Assembly (NCBI RefSeq): GCF_000010165.1 | Contig: NC_012491.1 | Location: 5,031,001-5,095,000, forward strand | DNA length: 64,000 bases | Direction of reading: 5' to 3' | DNA from: Brevibacillus brevis NBRC 100599 | GTDB lineage: Bacteria; Bacillota; Bacilli; Brevibacillales; Brevibacillaceae | Shown here: piece by piece, positions 50,187 through 58,580 of the stretch | Layout of the letters: every line of letters starts with the position of its first letter | Numbering within the stretch: position 1 is the first letter of the stretch | The notes under the pieces: model-generated | Told to the model about the DNA's origin: nothing | Database searches by the model: none | What the model saw: only the letters and a program-made list of their open reading frames with translations | Translations under genes and position numbers: made by a program

Positions 50187-50978
50187 CTACATTTCCGCTT
50201 TCCTCACGACTGCCCGTTGCAGCTTCCAGCTTGTCTTGTCCCATTTCCAGTACGACTCTACATACGCGATCGTATCGGCGTTGGCAACACCGCTGACTCT
50301 CTGCTCCCCTTTTAATTCACAGATGCCATCGCGGTTCTCATCGATGGGCTTGAGTACGCTGAAGGTGTTAGGCAATACCTCTACTGGAGAAACCAGCTTC
50401 CCGTTCTTGTAGACACCATTTTCTTCATAGATTTTTTTGCGGTCAGACAAATCGAGAACGACAGTCTCCCCCGTCTCCTTGATCGTCAACTTCACTTTGT
50501 AATGATCCTGATAGGAGCCCGAAATCGTCAAGGGTTGCGGAACAGGCAGAATCACCGGCTTATTGTTCTTGTCTGCGAACAAATAAAACTCAGACGTCCC
50601 TGCACTGCCCCCAGTCGGCGCCTGAAGCAAAATTTGTTGCACACCCCCTCCGGTAAAATCACAAAAGAACATCTCCGGCTGATAGGCGCCATACGGTGTT
50701 GTAAAAAAGGTTGTTTTTTTCGCAACGGGGTCTTGCACCATGATTTTTAAGTGTTCGAAGTAAGGACTGTCTGCTGCAAATCTCTTTCCTAGCAGCGTTA
50801 TCAGATCTGGCTTACCATCGCCTGTCACATCCTGCCGTTTAATCTGGATTTCCTCAAACACAGTCGGAGGAGGCTGTACGTCTCTCGCCTCCAAGGCAAG
50901 AGCAGCTTGTCCCCACCCGGCTCCTGTCAACATCCATACGATACAACCAATCATACCTGCCTTCTTGCTTGTCCACAT
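50187..50978 (-). CDS. Secreted protein, paralogue of the FG-GAP-like protein at 94-987
   Basis: This 263-residue exported protein has a signal peptide ending in ALALEA and Asp-rich loops DVTGDGKPDL, DFTGGGVQQ and DENRDGICEL. It shares with the protein at 94-987 the GGSxG segment, NNKPVI, GEQRVSG and the NADTIAYVESYW end. No catalytic motif is seen. A purine-rich AAGGTGG lies about ten bases before the ATG. The two paralogues are 49 kb apart. Confidence 0.8.
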   Translation of the reverse strand: MWTSKKAGMIGCIVWMLTGAGWGQAALALEARDVQPPPTVFEEIQIKRQDVTGDGKPDLITLLGKRFAADSPYFEHLKIMVQDPVAKKTTFFTTPYGAYQPEMFFCDFTGGGVQQILLQAPTGGSAGTSEFYLFADKNNKPVILPVPQPLTISGSYQDHYKVKLTIKETGETVVLDLSDRKKIYEENGVYKNGKLVSPVEVLPNTFSVLKPIDENRDGICELKGEQRVSGVANADTIAYVESYWKWDKTSWKLQRAVVRKAEM

Positions 50979-51035
50979 GTCGATACATCCACCTTTTCAT
51001 CTGCTCAGCTTATTTGTAGTATGCAAAAAATGGCT

Positions 51036-51063
51036 TTGGTCATACCGTCCTACACGGTAAAAT
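51036..51063 (+). promoter_or_regulatory. Possible promoter with embedded palindrome before the corA leader ORFs
   Basis: TTGGTC (51036-51041) and TAAAAT (51058-51063) have a 16-base spacer, which holds the inverted repeat ACCGT-CCTAC-ACGGT (51044-51058). A regulator binding there would block transcription. Confidence 0.4.
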
Positions 51064-51096
51064 AAGAGAGAGGGAATGTAGAAAGTGAGGAACACT

Positions 51097-51183
51097 ATGG
51101 CAATAAAACGTGCGGAGGTTCGCATGAGTACGAATCAAAAGGAATTACCAGCACTAGCCGCAGCGGGAAAGCGGACGAGTTGA
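51097..51183 (+). CDS. Leader ORF 1 (28 aa) upstream of corA
   Basis: An ATG preceded by AGTGAGG starts a 28-residue reading frame (MAIKRAEVRMSTNQ, ending AAAGKRTS). A second in-frame ATG (51124) has GGAGG directly upstream at six bases. The product is basic and unrecognised. It may be a small protein or a translated leader. Confidence 0.35.
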   Translation: MAIKRAEVRMSTNQKELPALAAAGKRTS

Positions 51184-51230
51184 CGTTCATACATATAGGA
51201 TGAAGGCTTTCATCGAGGAGGCGAACTTGC

Positions 51231-51407
51231 ATGACGACTCCCAAGCAAGAGCGCATATCAAAGGCTCCGCCCAGCCGCCGGGCACTTCGCTCTGCTTATG
51301 AACTGATTCTCACACAAATCTGGCCCCGTCTACCCGCCGCAACCGAATCCACTTGCAGGAGAATCGAACATGAAGATCAGACTCGTACAAAACGGAATCA
51401 TCAATGA
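51231..51407 (+). CDS. Leader ORF 2 (58 aa), overlapping the start of corA
   Basis: GAGGAGG lies nine bases before the ATG. The 58-residue product is rich in Arg, Pro and Ala (SKAPPSRRALRSA, then WPRLPAATEST) and ends at 51407, 38 bases inside corA in another frame. The overlap would couple translation of corA to it. No family is recognised. Confidence 0.45.
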   Translation: MTTPKQERISKAPPSRRALRSAYELILTQIWPRLPAATESTCRRIEHEDQTRTKRNHQ

Positions 51408-52305
51408 GATAGAAGACATCGAAGAGGCTGCTACTCCACCTGTGAACGGGTTTTACTGGATTCATGCCACGCCATTCGATTTGGATATTTTACAGCCGCT
51501 GTTCGGACTGCATCATCTGGCTGTGGAGGACTGTATCGACGAGGAAGAACAGCGGCCCAAGCTGCAAAACTACGAGGATCATTACTTTATGGTCATCAAC
51601 GGCATTACCTTCCACAATCATGATATCTTCTTGCGTGAAATCAATATTTTTCTGGGTAGCAGCACCATCATCACCGTAACAAAGCAGGAGGCCCCTGAAT
51701 TCACTACCATGCTTTCGATCATCCGGGAAAAGGAAGTCAATCGCCCCGATACATTTCTCTACTACCTGGTCGATCAAATTGTCGATCTTTATTTTGATGT
51801 GACCGAAAAAATTGAAGACCTGCTTGAAGATCTGGAAGAACAAATTTTGATGCACACGAAAAAATCCCATCTGGATCAAATTATCGGGCTGCGCAGTGAA
51901 ATCCTGTACGCCCGTAAAATGCTCGTTCCCCAGCGGGATTTGATTGACGCCCTACATAAAAAAGAACTCCCGCTCATTCAACCTTATCTGCGGAAGTACT
52001 TTGGCGATATTGTAGACGATGCCAGCAAAATTGTAGAGAGCTTTGAAGCCTTTCGCGAGCTCATCGGGAACTTGCGCGAAGCGTATCAAGCGGCGCTCGC
52101 TGGCAGAGCCAACGATATTATGCGTGTTTTTACCGCCTTGACGACGATTTTTATGCCGTTGACGATTGTGACCGGTATATACGGGATGAACTTTGATGTG
52201 ATGCCTGAGCTGCGTTCACCCTACGGCTACTACATCGTACTGGGATGTATGGCGGTAATCGGCACGACGATGTTTATCATTTTTAAAAAGAAAGACTGGC
52301 TCTGA
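51370..52305 (+). CDS. corA: CorA-family divalent cation channel
   Basis: This 311-residue CorA-like protein has an N-terminal cytosolic domain of about 245 residues, including a long acidic helix region (EKIEDLLEDLEEQIL), and two C-terminal helices separated by the GMN signature (YGMNF). It transports magnesium or related metal ions. GGAG lies eight bases before the ATG. It follows two small ORFs with good ribosome sites. Its stop codon directly abuts the stop of the convergent HD-GYP gene with no bases between. Confidence 0.92.
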   Translation: MKIRLVQNGIINEIEDIEEAATPPVNGFYWIHATPFDLDILQPLFGLHHLAVEDCIDEEEQRPKLQNYEDHYFMVINGITFHNHDIFLREINIFLGSSTIITVTKQEAPEFTTMLSIIREKEVNRPDTFLYYLVDQIVDLYFDVTEKIEDLLEDLEEQILMHTKKSHLDQIIGLRSEILYARKMLVPQRDLIDALHKKELPLIQPYLRKYFGDIVDDASKIVESFEAFRELIGNLREAYQAALAGRANDIMRVFTALTTIFMPLTIVTGIYGMNFDVMPELRSPYGYYIVLGCMAVIGTTMFIIFKKKDWL

Positions 52306-53400
52306 TTATACCAAATCGCCACAGGCGATGATCATGAGCGTCAGCATTTTGGACAAGTCACACTCATAGGGATGCTCGATATCCCGACCGTCCTCATCCA
52401 CCAGAATTCTGACGATCGGACGGCTCGGCATTCCTTTATTCGAATCGACAACGACACCAGACAGACCATTGTTCAGGGTGACGGTCAGACCAACAGGGTA
52501 GAGTGCAATCGTATTTCGCAAAGCCTCTACATAGACTTGGTCAAACAGTTTGCCTGAACCGGAGTAGAGCACCTCCATCGCTTCGTGAGGAAGCATTCCG
52601 CGACGGTATACCCGATGCGACGTCAGGGCATCGAATACATCAGCCACAGCCATCAAGCGACCAAACGGATGAATCTCTTCTTTTTTCAGGTGCCGTGGAT
52701 AGCCTGTGCCATCCCAGCGCTCGTGATGCTGAAAAGCACAATGGGCTGCAAGCAACGGGATGTCGTCTTGACGACGTAGCATTTCAAAGCCGATCTCCGT
52801 GTGTCTTTTCATAATTTCAAATTCTTCTTGCGTCAGGCGGCCCGGCTTTTTCAAAATGTTGTCTGGGATATGCACTTTTCCGATGTCGTGGAGCATACCG
52901 CCAATACTAATCTCCAACACATCTTTTTCCGAACAGCCGGTATTGATGGCAAGAGCGGTGCTATACAAGGCAACGTTAAATGAGTGCGTGAATATGTAAT
53001 TGTCGAAGGCGCAAGCATCTGCCAATAAATTTATGGCTGAATCACTGTTGTTCAATTCATCCGCAACGATTTGCATGACATCACGCAGCTTACGTCCCAA
53101 ACCCTTGTCCGAAAAAAGCTGCTGCCATTTGTCCGGGACTTGATGAACAGTTCGGAATGTATCGTGAATCATGGACATTGCTTGTCTGCGAGTATTTTCG
53201 GAAATGACTGTCTCCACGATGATATCATCGGTGCGCTTGTCTTGGATGTAGAGACTGTTCACGTTTTTGGTTTTGAGTCGATCTATCATTCGTTGGGTGA
53301 GTTCTACTCCGGCCCCAACGAGAATCGTTCCATTCTCTGTATAGATGGAACGAGCCAGTTTATCACCCGGCTGGCATTTTTGAATGGATTTCAGTCGCAT
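52306..53400 (-). CDS. HD-GYP domain protein (putative c-di-GMP phosphodiesterase)
   Basis: This 364-residue protein has an N-terminal DUF3391-like region and a central HD-GYP domain with all signatures: HSFNVA, MLHDIGKVHIP, KRHTEIG, AHHERWDGTGYP-type (QHHERWDGTGYP) and ADVFDALTSHR. It should hydrolyse cyclic di-GMP, with a C-terminal beta-rich region of about 70 residues. GAAGG precedes the ATG. It converges on corA without a spacer. A TATAAT box and an inverted repeat lie upstream. Confidence 0.9.
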   Translation of the reverse strand: MRLKSIQKCQPGDKLARSIYTENGTILVGAGVELTQRMIDRLKTKNVNSLYIQDKRTDDIIVETVISENTRRQAMSMIHDTFRTVHQVPDKWQQLFSDKGLGRKLRDVMQIVADELNNSDSAINLLADACAFDNYIFTHSFNVALYSTALAINTGCSEKDVLEISIGGMLHDIGKVHIPDNILKKPGRLTQEEFEIMKRHTEIGFEMLRRQDDIPLLAAHCAFQHHERWDGTGYPRHLKKEEIHPFGRLMAVADVFDALTSHRVYRRGMLPHEAMEVLYSGSGKLFDQVYVEALRNTIALYPVGLTVTLNNGLSGVVVDSNKGMPSRPIVRILVDEDGRDIEHPYECDLSKMLTLMIIACGDLV

Positions 53401-53433
53401 TTCCTTTCCTTCGCCTTTCCTCAGGGTATCCCT

Positions 53434-53439
53434 ATTATA
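53434..53439 (-). promoter_or_regulatory. -10 element of the HD-GYP gene
   Basis: A perfect TATAAT lies on the minus strand about 35 bases before the ATG. The matching -35 position (TGTAGA, 17-base spacer) is weak and overlaps an inverted repeat. Confidence 0.5.
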
Positions 53440-53459
53440 GCGTGATTCGACTTGATTCT

Positions 53460-53492
53460 ACATGAAATTTTTTCTAGATTTCCATTTCATGT
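53460..53492. promoter_or_regulatory. 9-bp inverted repeat between divergent genes, possible operator
   Basis: ACATGAAAT (53460-53468) and ATTTCATGT (53484-53492) are perfect inverted copies with a 15-base spacer. They overlap the -35 region of the HD-GYP promoter and lie upstream of the divergent DUF2804 gene. Confidence 0.45.
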
Positions 53493-53560
53493 CTATCGAG
53501 GAAAGACGCTTGGGATGAGTTTGTCTGAAAGAATCCTTGTTTGTCAAGGGAGATGATCAT

Positions 53561-54574
53561 ATGCCGCTTATCGAAAAAGAATTAACGCAGCCTCTTTCAT
53601 TATGTGACCAGGATGGCCGCTTGCTTCCCGAAGCGGTTGGCTGGTCCCGTTATCCGTTGCATGACTGCCAATTTAGTGGGCATTGGCTTCGCCGGAAAAA
53701 ATGGAATTTTTGGTTTATCACCGCGCCTGAATGTGCGATGTCGATTGCGATGGTCAATTTGGATTACGCGGGCATTGTCTTTGTCCATTTTATTGATCTA
53801 ACGACAGGGGAGACCGCGGACAGTGCCGTTACGGTTCCTTTTGGTGTAGGGATTCGGCTTGGTGCCACTGTAGATGATCCTTGCCATTTTGCGAGTCGCA
53901 AGCTCTCCGTCTCCTTTCACCCAGAAGCCAGCGGAACGAGCGTACAAGCGACTGCCATTTGTCCCGGTGATAAGCCTCTCTCGCTCGACATCGTGATTGA
54001 TCCGCCAGGCGAGTCCTTAAATGTCGTGATTCCGTGGAGTGCGGAGCGCTTTCAGTTCACATCGAAGCAAACGGCCCGGCCTGTGCACGGCACCATTGCC
54101 TATAACGGGAAAACCTATTTGCTCGATCGACAGAATGCTTTTGCCAGTTTGGATTTTGGACGTGGCGTTTGGCCGTATCACACTCGCTGGAACTGGACGA
54201 CCTGCTCTTTTTGTCACGCGGAAGGTGTCGCAGGCTTTAACTTTGGCAAAGGCTGGACGGACGAAACGGGTATGACGGAAAATGGCTTGATGATCGACGG
54301 TGTCCTCTACAAGCTGAGTGAACAAATGCTTTTTTCCTACGATCCTGACAACCGGATGCTCCCTTGGACGCTTGCGAGCGAAGAATCGTCTGCCGTACGC
54401 CTCACCTTTACACCGCTCTTTGCTCGAACCGAGCACAAAAATTTTGCGTTGGTGCGGACCACTCTGCATCAAGTAATCGGCCGATATGACGGGACACTCT
54501 CAACACCTGACAGAAAAACGGTTGTGGTCCAAAACAAGATCGGAATCTGTGAAGAACAAAATGCCCGTTGGTAA
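53561..54574 (+). CDS. DUF2804 family protein
   Basis: This 337-residue protein matches DUF2804 (about 330 residues) with the segments GRLLPEAVGWSRYPLH, HWLRRKKWNFW, DFGRGVWPYHTRWNW and FNFGKGWTDETGMTENG. The family resembles lipocalin-like AttH/CrtC-type proteins; function is unknown. AAGGGAG lies eight bases before the ATG at 53561; an earlier in-frame start has no site. A terminator follows. Confidence 0.88.
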   Translation: MPLIEKELTQPLSLCDQDGRLLPEAVGWSRYPLHDCQFSGHWLRRKKWNFWFITAPECAMSIAMVNLDYAGIVFVHFIDLTTGETADSAVTVPFGVGIRLGATVDDPCHFASRKLSVSFHPEASGTSVQATAICPGDKPLSLDIVIDPPGESLNVVIPWSAERFQFTSKQTARPVHGTIAYNGKTYLLDRQNAFASLDFGRGVWPYHTRWNWTTCSFCHAEGVAGFNFGKGWTDETGMTENGLMIDGVLYKLSEQMLFSYDPDNRMLPWTLASEESSAVRLTFTPLFARTEHKNFALVRTTLHQVIGRYDGTLSTPDRKTVVVQNKIGICEEQNARW

Positions 54575-54593
54575 AACAGGAGCGAGAAAACTA

Positions 54594-54623
54594 AAAAACC
54601 TTTGTCATCGGACAAAGGTTTTT
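54594..54623. terminator. Bidirectional terminator between the DUF2804 gene and yunC
   Basis: A 13-bp stem AAAAACCTTTGTC / GACAAAGGTTTTT with a 4-base loop has A and T runs on both flanks and serves both converging genes. Confidence 0.92.
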
Positions 54624-54646
54624 CTATAGGCAAACCATTTGTTGTT

Positions 54647-54949
54647 TTACAACATTTTCACGACTGCTTCCCGCCCAATCATCCCAGCAGTAATCCCCTT
54701 CTCCTCCGCCGTCGTCGTCACGGACTCCAGCGGTGCATCCAGCAATTCCTGTATAGTCTTGACCCCCACCGCACGACCAGCAAGAATTTCTCTCGCTGCT
54801 AGCCTTTCGTTTAATAGCCCAACATCCAGCGCCCCACACATGATGTAGCCATGATCGGTCGTTACAGCCAATAGCGTCGTCTTGGGCAAACGAACGGTGA
54901 CAGCAATAGCCGTCCCCTCTGGAAAGTGGATTGGCACTACCTCGACCAT
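54647..54949 (-). CDS. yunC: YunC (DUF1805) family protein
   Basis: This 100-residue protein matches YunC/DUF1805: LLAVTTDHGYIMCGALDV, LLNERLAAREILAGRAVGVKTI and IGREAVVKML. The fold is known for B. subtilis YunC but not its function. The ATG at 54949 has GGAGG seven bases upstream; an in-frame TTG just before is less likely. It continues the yunC-yunD-yunE-yunF order. Confidence 0.88.
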   Translation of the reverse strand: MVEVVPIHFPEGTAIAVTVRLPKTTLLAVTTDHGYIMCGALDVGLLNERLAAREILAGRAVGVKTIQELLDAPLESVTTTAEEKGITAGMIGREAVVKML

Positions 54950-55048
54950 CAAGATTCCTCCCTTTTCTCTCCTGTCTGTTAGCGTTACATCCTATGACAT
55001 TTAGCAAAGAAAGGTGAGGTTTCGATGAGGGAGCTCCCTGATCGAATT

Positions 55049-55288
55049 TTAATGCATAATGCTTGTCGGAAAGTGCTCATCCTCCATCGCGACTTTCCGT
55101 TTCATGACTTCAATCATATACGTTGCGAGCATGTGAAATAGCTCTTCTTCGTCCATTTCCTCGACCAAGTCCAACAAATCATCCCGAGACTGCTCAGCGA
55201 GAATGCCGACGACAACCGCTGTAATGTCCTCTTCATCGCCATTAAAATGTCCTCTGTACAGCTCGTATACCTCATCAATGAAGCGCAT
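55049..55288 (-). CDS. DUF6154-like small acidic protein
   Basis: This 79-residue protein is acidic and helical (FIDEVYELYRGHFNGDEED, DDLLDLVEEMDEEELFHML). It resembles the DUF6154 family of small Bacilli proteins, named from memory. The ATG at 55288 has GGGAGGAG seven bases upstream; longer in-frame starts would overlap yunD and lack a site. It lies between yunD and yunC on the same strand. Confidence 0.65.
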   Translation of the reverse strand: MRFIDEVYELYRGHFNGDEEDITAVVVGILAEQSRDDLLDLVEEMDEEELFHMLATYMIEVMKRKVAMEDEHFPTSIMH

Positions 55289-55335
55289 CGCTCGTCTCCT
55301 CCCGTTTTTCGATAGCATTCCCGAAAAAACGGTCT

Positions 55336-56790
55336 CTACGATTGGTTTTTTGACGCGGACGATATCTTTTCCCAACGAGGAAGAAACGCATTTTGCAGCA
55401 TCTGCTGGTCCTTTATCGTGGTGGCGAGCACCTCACGTAGCATCTCGGGTAAGAAAAACGTAAGCTCACTGCCGAGCAGCAACTCGGGAAACATGCGATT
55501 GTACATAAACATATCGATCGTCCCGACTCGATACAGACGCTCGCGATCAAGCGGTTGCCCGTTGACTTCAATCTGGATAATTTGCGGCTGGTCATCCTCA
55601 CTGTAGCGGATGTGCAATCCGTCCACGCACATCCAGCCTTCTATTTTGCCGCGAAAACCGTACCCGCGCAGCTCCCGCTGAATCATTTCCGGTTGAATGG
55701 CTTGCTCCAGAACAGTGGTGAGCTGTGCGCCTGTAATCGTGACTGCACAGGGATTGATCGGGTGTGGCATACTGTGCAGCAAATCGGCAAAAGACAAGCT
55801 GCCCCGAGCCAAATCTGCAAGCAACAGCCCGCCATTTGCCATGCCGATCTCAGCACCCGTCCATTTGCGAATACTTGCTGCGATGAAGGAACCATAGGGG
55901 GTCTCCTCCGTCCAGCCTATATGCAGGTCTTGCTCCAGTTGCGCAATCGGCTGAAACAAACGATTTTCTGCCCATACTTTTTCACTCTCAATGAACTGGC
56001 TCAAGGATTCGTCTACCTGATACTGTTCTGTGTGAAAAAGCTCTGCGCGCACGTCTTTGATGCCATTTTGAGTCCTGTCCCAGACAAGCTCTACATGACC
56101 GACATACTCGCCAAATCGCCCGGCTTGTGTGATCAATGTACCGCCTATGCGTTCTCCATGAGGCAGCGCCCGGTGAGAGTGTCCGCCCAAAATAATATCC
56201 AGGCCATCGACTTCACTAGCCAGCACACAATCTGTTTGATAGCCGAGATGCGAAAGCAAAATGACAACATCCACTGCCGAGCGCAGCGCCGCAATCTGCT
56301 CACGCAAAATCGGGATCGGCTCTTTGATCTCCCAGCCCATACTTTGATAAGAGGGACCAAAGGGAATCGTCATTCCCAAGATCGCCAGCCGCAGCTCGCC
56401 TACGGTATGAATAGCGTATGGTACAGCCCAAGACGGGACAGAATTGGTTGTCGGTTCAAACAGATTGCCTGTAATGATCGTGAAGCGTGCATCTGTGTAC
56501 AGTTCATTCAGCTTGTCTTTTGGGAGTGTGATGCCTTCGTTGTTTCCAATCGTCGCGTATTGAATCGCACTTCGGTTCATGATCTGGACGTTTGTTTTCC
56601 CAAAGCTCGCTTCCGATCGGATATCCATTCGATCCATATGGTCTCCAATATCGACCGTGAGCACATGCTCTCCCTTGCCCTCCCACTCTTCTCGGTGTAT
56701 GCTCAGGCAGGTTGCAATTCGCGGCATCGTATCAAAATGGCTGTGCAAGTCATTCGTGTGCAAAATATGTAAGGTACAGGTGTCAGCCAC
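55336..56790 (-). CDS. yunD: YunD, 5'-nucleotidase/metallophosphoesterase family protein
   Basis: This 484-residue protein has an N-terminal calcineurin-like domain (HTNDLHSHFD, TVDIGDHMDRMD, GNNEGI, LSHLGYQTD, GGHSHRA) and a C-terminal 5'-nucleotidase domain (GMANGGLLLADL, VGTIDMFMY). No signal peptide is present, unusual for UshA-like enzymes but true of YunD. The GTG start at 56790 follows GGGAGGGG by about six bases. It follows yunE by 35 bases and is probably in the same operon. Confidence 0.9.
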   Translation of the reverse strand: MADTCTLHILHTNDLHSHFDTMPRIATCLSIHREEWEGKGEHVLTVDIGDHMDRMDIRSEASFGKTNVQIMNRSAIQYATIGNNEGITLPKDKLNELYTDARFTIITGNLFEPTTNSVPSWAVPYAIHTVGELRLAILGMTIPFGPSYQSMGWEIKEPIPILREQIAALRSAVDVVILLSHLGYQTDCVLASEVDGLDIILGGHSHRALPHGERIGGTLITQAGRFGEYVGHVELVWDRTQNGIKDVRAELFHTEQYQVDESLSQFIESEKVWAENRLFQPIAQLEQDLHIGWTEETPYGSFIAASIRKWTGAEIGMANGGLLLADLARGSLSFADLLHSMPHPINPCAVTITGAQLTTVLEQAIQPEMIQRELRGYGFRGKIEGWMCVDGLHIRYSEDDQPQIIQIEVNGQPLDRERLYRVGTIDMFMYNRMFPELLLGSELTFFLPEMLREVLATTIKDQQMLQNAFLPRWEKISSASKNQS

Positions 56791-56825
56791 GGCTTTCCCC
56801 TCCCTCTCGTCTCATTATCCAAAAA

Positions 56826-57650
56826 TCATCCAAAAATCGCTTCTCCGATCATTTGTATGGCAATTCCCAATATCAGAACACGCAAAAACAGCACGATGGT
56901 GCGGCCCTTCATTTTACTGGCAATAATCGCTCCGAGCTTTCCGCCCGCCCATGCTCCTGGTGCGAGCATCGCTGCATACAGCCAGTGTACGTTGTCGTGG
57001 AAGATATTCGTGATGGACCCAACCACCGCTGATAAAAAGATGACCAGCATGGACGTAGCCGTAGCAATGTGTGGCGGGAAGCGAAACAAAATCATCATGG
57101 CAGGAACCATCAGGATGCCGCCACCCACGCCAAATAGCGAAGAGGTAATCCCGACAAAGAAGGCAATCGTAATCACGGACCATTTGCTATACCCGTACAC
57201 GTATTCATTTCCTTCGTTGTCAACGAAGTGGCGTTGAACTTCCCACTTAATGCTGCGTGGCTTGATTTTGTCTTTGACCATCAATACGACAAACATGCAG
57301 AGCTGAAACAAGCCAAACAGCAGCGAAAAGCCCTCCACTGCTAGTAATGTATTAAGATACACGCCCACAATAGCACCTGGGGCACTCCCAATAAAGAAGA
57401 GCAGAGCACTCTGCTTATCTACTTTTTTTTGCTTGAGATAAGAAAGAGAAGAAGAAAGGGCGGTTACCGCAATCACGATTAGCGAAGTCGCCGCTGCTAC
57501 TTGCGGGTTCATCGATCCAGGCGTGTACCAGTTCGCAAAATAAAGCAGAGCAGGTACGAAAAAAATCCCACCACCCAGACCCGCGATACTGCCAATGACA
57601 CCAGCCACGACTCCAATGATGACAAACAAGATGGCAATTACTGCAAGCAT
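56826..57650 (-). CDS. yunE: TSUP-family (TauE/SafE) anion permease YunE
   Basis: This 274-residue integral membrane protein has about eight helices in two repeats, each with the family Gly/Pro motif (GSIAGLGGGIFFVPAL and SSLFGVGGGILMVPAMM). TSUP proteins move sulfite, sulfonates or sulfur compounds. AAGGGGAG lies before the ATG. It lies 20 bases after yunF and 35 before yunD, a compact unit. It joins other sulfur genes in the window (mccAB, cysteine dioxygenase, TsdA-like), a link that is only circumstantial. Confidence 0.9.
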   Translation of the reverse strand: MLAVIAILFVIIGVVAGVIGSIAGLGGGIFFVPALLYFANWYTPGSMNPQVAAATSLIVIAVTALSSSLSYLKQKKVDKQSALLFFIGSAPGAIVGVYLNTLLAVEGFSLLFGLFQLCMFVVLMVKDKIKPRSIKWEVQRHFVDNEGNEYVYGYSKWSVITIAFFVGITSSLFGVGGGILMVPAMMILFRFPPHIATATSMLVIFLSAVVGSITNIFHDNVHWLYAAMLAPGAWAGGKLGAIIASKMKGRTIVLFLRVLILGIAIQMIGEAIFG

Positions 57651-57670
57651 GAAACTCCCCTTCTTTCTTC

Positions 57671-58528
57671 CTACGTGGAGAACAGGTCCATCTGACGAGG
57701 ATTCAGACCAGTAGGTGCAAGGCCAAGCATCTCCGAAAACTGCTTCGCATTCGCTGCTGCATCTCCTCCAGAGTTATTGTTGAACAAAATGCAGACTTCA
57801 TCCGCTTCCTGTTCGAGCAGTCTGATGTGTTCAACCCACTCTGCAAGCTCTGTCTCACTGTATCGATATAAATAACGGACATCTCGCCAATTTTGTCCCT
57901 CTCCGGGATCTCGCCAGCCCGCTTTGTTGCGCCCATGAAAGCGAACCAACGCCAAGGATGGCTTCGTCACGGCAGGAACAATCGGGACTGAGCCTTTCCC
58001 GACTTGCGGTTCGTCACATACGACATGTGTCGCTTCGATCTTGCGCAAGAAATCAAGCGTTCGCTCCGAATAACGTGATTCAAACCAGCTTTGATGGCGA
58101 AACTCCACCGCAAACGGATATGCCTGCATGGCTTGGCGGCAAGCAGCCACATACTGGACATGCTCCCGGGTACAATCAAACCACGGCGGAAACTGAAACA
58201 ACAATGCTTTGAGCTTGCCAGCCTCTACAACGGGCTGAATGCTCTCCTCAAACTGACGAAACAATTCCCGTCTGCTTCCCGAAGCATCCCCCCGTTGATG
58301 TCCCGTCATCCCTTGATGAGGCTTGACGATAAAGCCAAATCGTTCAGGTGTATCCTTCACCCACGATTCGTAATTTCGCTGTGGTAAAATAGCGTAAAAA
58401 GAACTATCCACCTCTACAATTGGAAAGTGGCTGGCATATACAGACAGCTTGTCTCGATTGCGCACACCTTGTACGTACAATTCGTGCTGATCTCCCCAGC
58501 CGCAAACTCCCACTTGTATCGTAGTCAT
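57671..58528 (-). CDS. yunF: DUF72 family protein YunF
   Basis: This 285-residue protein matches DUF72 (TIM-barrel-like): VGVCGWGDQHELY, FPIVEVDSSFYAI, PYAVEFRH-type segment (PFAVEFRHQSW), RFHGRNKAGW and ILFNNNSGGDAAANA. Function is unknown. GGAGG lies about 11 bases before the ATG. It heads the yunF-yunE-yunD group, divergent from a JAMM peptidase gene. Confidence 0.9.
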   Translation of the reverse strand: MTTIQVGVCGWGDQHELYVQGVRNRDKLSVYASHFPIVEVDSSFYAILPQRNYESWVKDTPERFGFIVKPHQGMTGHQRGDASGSRRELFRQFEESIQPVVEAGKLKALLFQFPPWFDCTREHVQYVAACRQAMQAYPFAVEFRHQSWFESRYSERTLDFLRKIEATHVVCDEPQVGKGSVPIVPAVTKPSLALVRFHGRNKAGWRDPGEGQNWRDVRYLYRYSETELAEWVEHIRLLEQEADEVCILFNNNSGGDAAANAKQFSEMLGLAPTGLNPRQMDLFST

Positions 58529-58580
58529 CGAATGCTAACCTCCAAATCATAGCCGAATAGAGAAGAAGGACGAAAGCCGA

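Noticed and set aside
50979-51369. An M-box magnesium riboswitch before corA
   Set aside because: No conserved M-box core or terminator is seen; the region instead holds two short ORFs.
55555-56772. A 405-codon open frame on the plus strand opposite yunD
   Set aside because: It is antisense to a well-supported family member (yunD), has no ribosome site, and its composition (Cys, His, Arg-rich) is that of a shadow frame.
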